Of a stretch of DNA of 64,000 bases, positions 63,101 to 64,000 are shown in pieces. The notes under the pieces were generated by a model. That model searched no databases, was not told the DNA's origin, and worked only from the letters and a program-made list of their open reading frames with translations. This DNA is from Cymbidium sinense (taxonomy: Eukaryota > Streptophyta > Magnoliopsida > Asparagales > Orchidaceae), in contig CM038215.1 of NCBI GenBank assembly GCA_021442155.1, positions 213,894,982 to 213,958,981 on the forward strand, written 5' to 3'. Each line of letters begins with the position of its first letter. The stretch's first letter is position 1. Made by a program: the position numbers and the translations under genes.

Positions 63101-64000
63101 AACTAAAAATGCTGGTCAAGTTGTTTCTTCAATTTTTTGACCAGTATTGCATCAAACTACAAAAAATTAGGAACTCTGATCTTAGTCTTCTTATATAATA
63201 TATGTAATACTGCAATCGTATGAAAGAGGTAAGAGCTGAAACATTTAAATCCCTACATTTCAAATATAGTATTTACCTAGCAAAACAGCATTACTTTTTT
63301 GGGCATATAGGATCCTTAATCAGAAAAGACTAAAATGCAAAGGCATATTTAAAATGAACAATGACCAAACTACAAACCTTTTAGCAGTAGTTTGCAACCA
63401 GGGACGATTTTGCTTTACGTGTTAATAGTGCAGGACTGACATGCTTTGTTTCAAAATAGGACTAAAACACCATAAAGCTGTAAAATATACTAAATAATTT
63501 TTTGTCCCAAAATTATGGAGTTGGCTCCCTGAGTTATTTATGTGGGTGCTGCGTTGTGTTTTTTCGCTTGTCTGTTTTTATTTCATTTGCTATTTTACTT
63601 TTTTAGTCCTTCCAAAACTCTAATGCCAATCCACACATCTCCTATAGTAAAGAAAAGAAATAAAGAAGAAAAATAGTCTTAGAATTCCGTCAGCATCTGA
63701 TAGTGCATATGCTTGGGCTCCTCAACAGAGTAAACTACTACCAAGAAGGCGACAGAGTCCATTCCCACCTTGATGTTTCCACTGCTTTCAGAAAAGCTTT
63801 AACAACGTGGGCTTCATGGGTTGATCGAAATATCAATGGAAACAAGACCCAGGTTTTCTTCCGGAGTTCAGCGCCAAAACATTTCAGGTCAGTCTTTTTT
63901 TTTTTTTCTAAAAAAAGAAATTCATTCGAGAATAACAAAGATCCATCCTCTTATCTAGCCTTTATAATACTTTCAGTGGTGGGGAATGGAGTTCAGGAGG
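53478..64000 (+). CDS. TRICHOME BIREFRINGENCE-LIKE (TBL) protein, 5' part of gene
   Basis: TBL proteins are Golgi membrane enzymes that O-acetylate cell-wall polysaccharides such as xylan or pectin, using a GDS...DxxH esterase-type active site. Seen here: a short basic N-terminus and a membrane anchor, a Ser/Thr-rich linker, the Cys-rich TBL domain ([17 protein letters not shown]), the GDS motif ([15 protein letters not shown]) and the middle of the PC-esterase domain ([32 protein letters not shown]). The DxxH end lies beyond the window. The wording is closest to the TBR/TBL1-4 group, from memory. Five exons are visible: 53,478-54,191, 54,291-54,483, 54,555-54,741, 63,729-63,887 and 63,977 onward; all introns are GT-AG and phases agree. 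Three one-base losses at 53,543-53,547, 53,628-53,634 and 54,590-54,594 break the frame; all are in homopolymers. An in-frame ATG at 53,385 could add 31 residues; I prefer 53,478 because the anchor then lies close to the start. Confidence 0.9.
54291..54483 (+). CDS. TBL exon 2: GDS active-site segment
   Basis: The acceptor is gaaatttag and the donor gtatgc. The exon completes the Arg codon of exon 1 and encodes [20 protein letters not shown], then [13 protein letters not shown]. The Ser of GDS is the predicted nucleophile that carries the acetyl group. The exon is fully open and ends in phase 0. Confidence 0.93.
54555..54741 (+). CDS. TBL exon 3
   Basis: The acceptor is ctgctgcag and the donor ggtgagtg, exon end in phase 2. 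It begins [13 protein letters not shown], and after a one-base loss in the T5 run at 54,590-54,594 the next frame gives [17 protein letters not shown], then [20 protein letters not shown]. These are conserved TBL lines, so the exon is real although the frame shifts. Confidence 0.9.
55001..55897 (+). repeat. Three-copy tandem repeat (293 and 325 bp) with inner hairpins
   Basis: gaattggtact occurs at 55,006, 55,299 and 55,624, each followed by aattcactaagcaaatgca and further matching sequence. Each unit has a 37-nt left arm (55,161-55,197; 55,486-55,522; 55,796-55,832). The first two also have a near-perfect inverted right arm (55,257-55,293; 55,582-55,618), with a spacer of about 59 nt. The third has lost its right arm. 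Each hairpin region is about 133 bp. Confidence 0.9.
55898..58683. other. Intron 3, unassigned part
   Basis: Apart from the GA run I see no repeat with clear ends and no gene. Three overlapping minus-strand frames at 56,896-57,268 translate to low-complexity Ser/His/Leu sequence in different frames of the same DNA and have no recognised domain. Confidence 0.4.
56634..56655. repeat. GA microsatellite
   Basis: A GA run of about 22 bases. Confidence 0.9.
58684..58800 (-). mobile_element. 3' tail of an RTE-like LINE, inverted
   Basis: The plus strand reads acaacaacaacaacaac (58,684-58,702), then cattaagtggggtcggct and atatgaatcc. On the minus strand this is the G-A-C-C-C-C-A-C phrase followed by a (TTG)n tail. 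It is the same family as 44,929-45,095 with a better-kept tail, inserted against the gene's direction. Short direct sequence aacttaatgtgaact (58,792) and cttcaatgtgaattat (58,669) flank it, possibly a decayed target duplication. Confidence 0.7.
59290..59905 (+). repeat. Degenerate tandem repeats in intron 3
   Basis: cagcatcccgcaatcatcc (59,313) and caacatctcggtatcatcc (59,592) start two units 279 bp apart. Within the second, lines such as aagaaagacgtat, aagaaagatgtgtat, aaaaaagacgtgta and aaggaaagcgcgat recur about every 60-65 bp (59,695-59,885). This is probably inside an LTR or similar repeat. Confidence 0.6.
59290..61500. other. CpG-rich block in intron 3, probable young repeat
   Basis: CpG dinucleotides are much more frequent than in the rest of the window, for example tttcgacgagcgacattgcg near 61,425. 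GAGA-rich stretches (60,180-60,300) and minus-strand chance frames rich in Ser, Leu and Pro (60,531-60,904) occur, but I recognise no domain. A recently inserted LTR would look like this, since methylated CpG decays with age. I could not define the ends. Confidence 0.4.
61740..63728. other. Intron 3, right part
   Basis: No gene is seen. Near 61,740-61,990 lines such as tggctcgttaag, caagctcaaac and caagcttgagttgggct resemble a common dispersed plant repeat, which I cannot name. attcaaacatattttagaat is duplicated with an 80-bp period (62,162 and 62,242). gttctttaag is repeated three times at about 62,730-62,760. Confidence 0.4.
63729..63887 (+). CDS. TBL exon 4
   Basis: The acceptor is ctcctcaacag and the donor gtcagt; the exon starts by completing the Gly codon of exon 3 and ends in phase 2. 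It encodes [20 protein letters not shown], then [14 protein letters not shown] and [11 protein letters not shown], all conserved TBL lines, and is open throughout. Confidence 0.93.
63977..64000 (+). CDS. TBL exon 5, start only
   Basis: The acceptor is aatactttcag. The first codons complete Ser and read GGEWSSGG, matching the TBL line after HFS, and the window ends inside this exon. The catalytic DxxH motif is expected further on. Confidence 0.88.

Larger units (their letters stand above)
54742..63728 (+). other. TBL intron 3, about 9.0 kb
   Basis: It starts gtgagt and ends ctcctcaacag. The flanking exons are in matching phase 2 and are adjacent in TBL proteins (...KTKAG then [11 protein letters not shown]). 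It contains a ~300-bp tandem repeat, a LINE tail, a CpG-rich block and other decayed repeats, listed separately. I found no second gene in it. Confidence 0.85.

Overview
The window looks like nuclear DNA of a flowering plant. It is very AT-rich and almost entirely old, nested retrotransposon sequence. One recognisable host gene starts at about 53.5 kb and runs off the right end. The plant assignment rests on three things: a TRICHOME BIREFRINGENCE-LIKE (TBL) polysaccharide O-acetyltransferase gene with plant-type introns; Tat-lineage Ty3/gypsy elements carrying a second RNase H; and Ty1/copia and gypsy elements all primed by initiator-Met tRNA. I cannot name the species. Large TE-filled introns occur in palms and other large-genome plants, but that is only a guess.

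Layout. 1-3,237: 5' LTR (left part outside the window) of a Tat-lineage Ty3/gypsy element. 3,243-12,170: its decayed internal region, in the order PBS, gag, protease, RT, RNase H, second RNase H, integrase, polypurine tract. 12,171-16,737 and 24,012-24,118: its very long 3' LTR, split by a nested complex at 16,738-24,011. That complex holds a 140-bp tandem repeat, a fragment resembling the plant Transposase_32 domain, several direct and inverted copies of one module, and two more Tat gag/protease scraps. 24,119-30,790: a second LTR of the same family, cut off by a minus-strand Ty1/copia element (30,790-38,856, 5' LTR of about 3 kb). 38,857-48,850: decayed DNA with a 122-nt AT microsatellite, a related copia LTR in the opposite orientation (41.7-44.25 kb), an RTE-like LINE 3' end and a TIR element with a GC-rich core. 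48,850-52,843: a minus-strand chromovirus-like gypsy element with gag, protease, part of RT, PBS and a 685-bp 5' LTR; its 3' half is missing.

53,367-64,000: the TBL gene. I see a TATA box, a signal-anchor exon, the TBL domain, the GDS motif and five exons (the last incomplete), with a third intron of about 9 kb full of repeats. The coding sequence is broken by three apparent one-base losses. All three lie in homopolymer runs (T5, A7, T5), while splice sites and conserved residues are otherwise intact, so sequencing or assembly error is more likely than a dead gene.

I found no convincing undescribed system. The most distinctive structures are the multi-copy inverted module at 18.9-23.4 kb, the hairpin-bearing ~300-bp tandem repeat in intron 3, and a recurring GC-rich CACCATGG/GCGCTG-type motif shared by unrelated LTRs.
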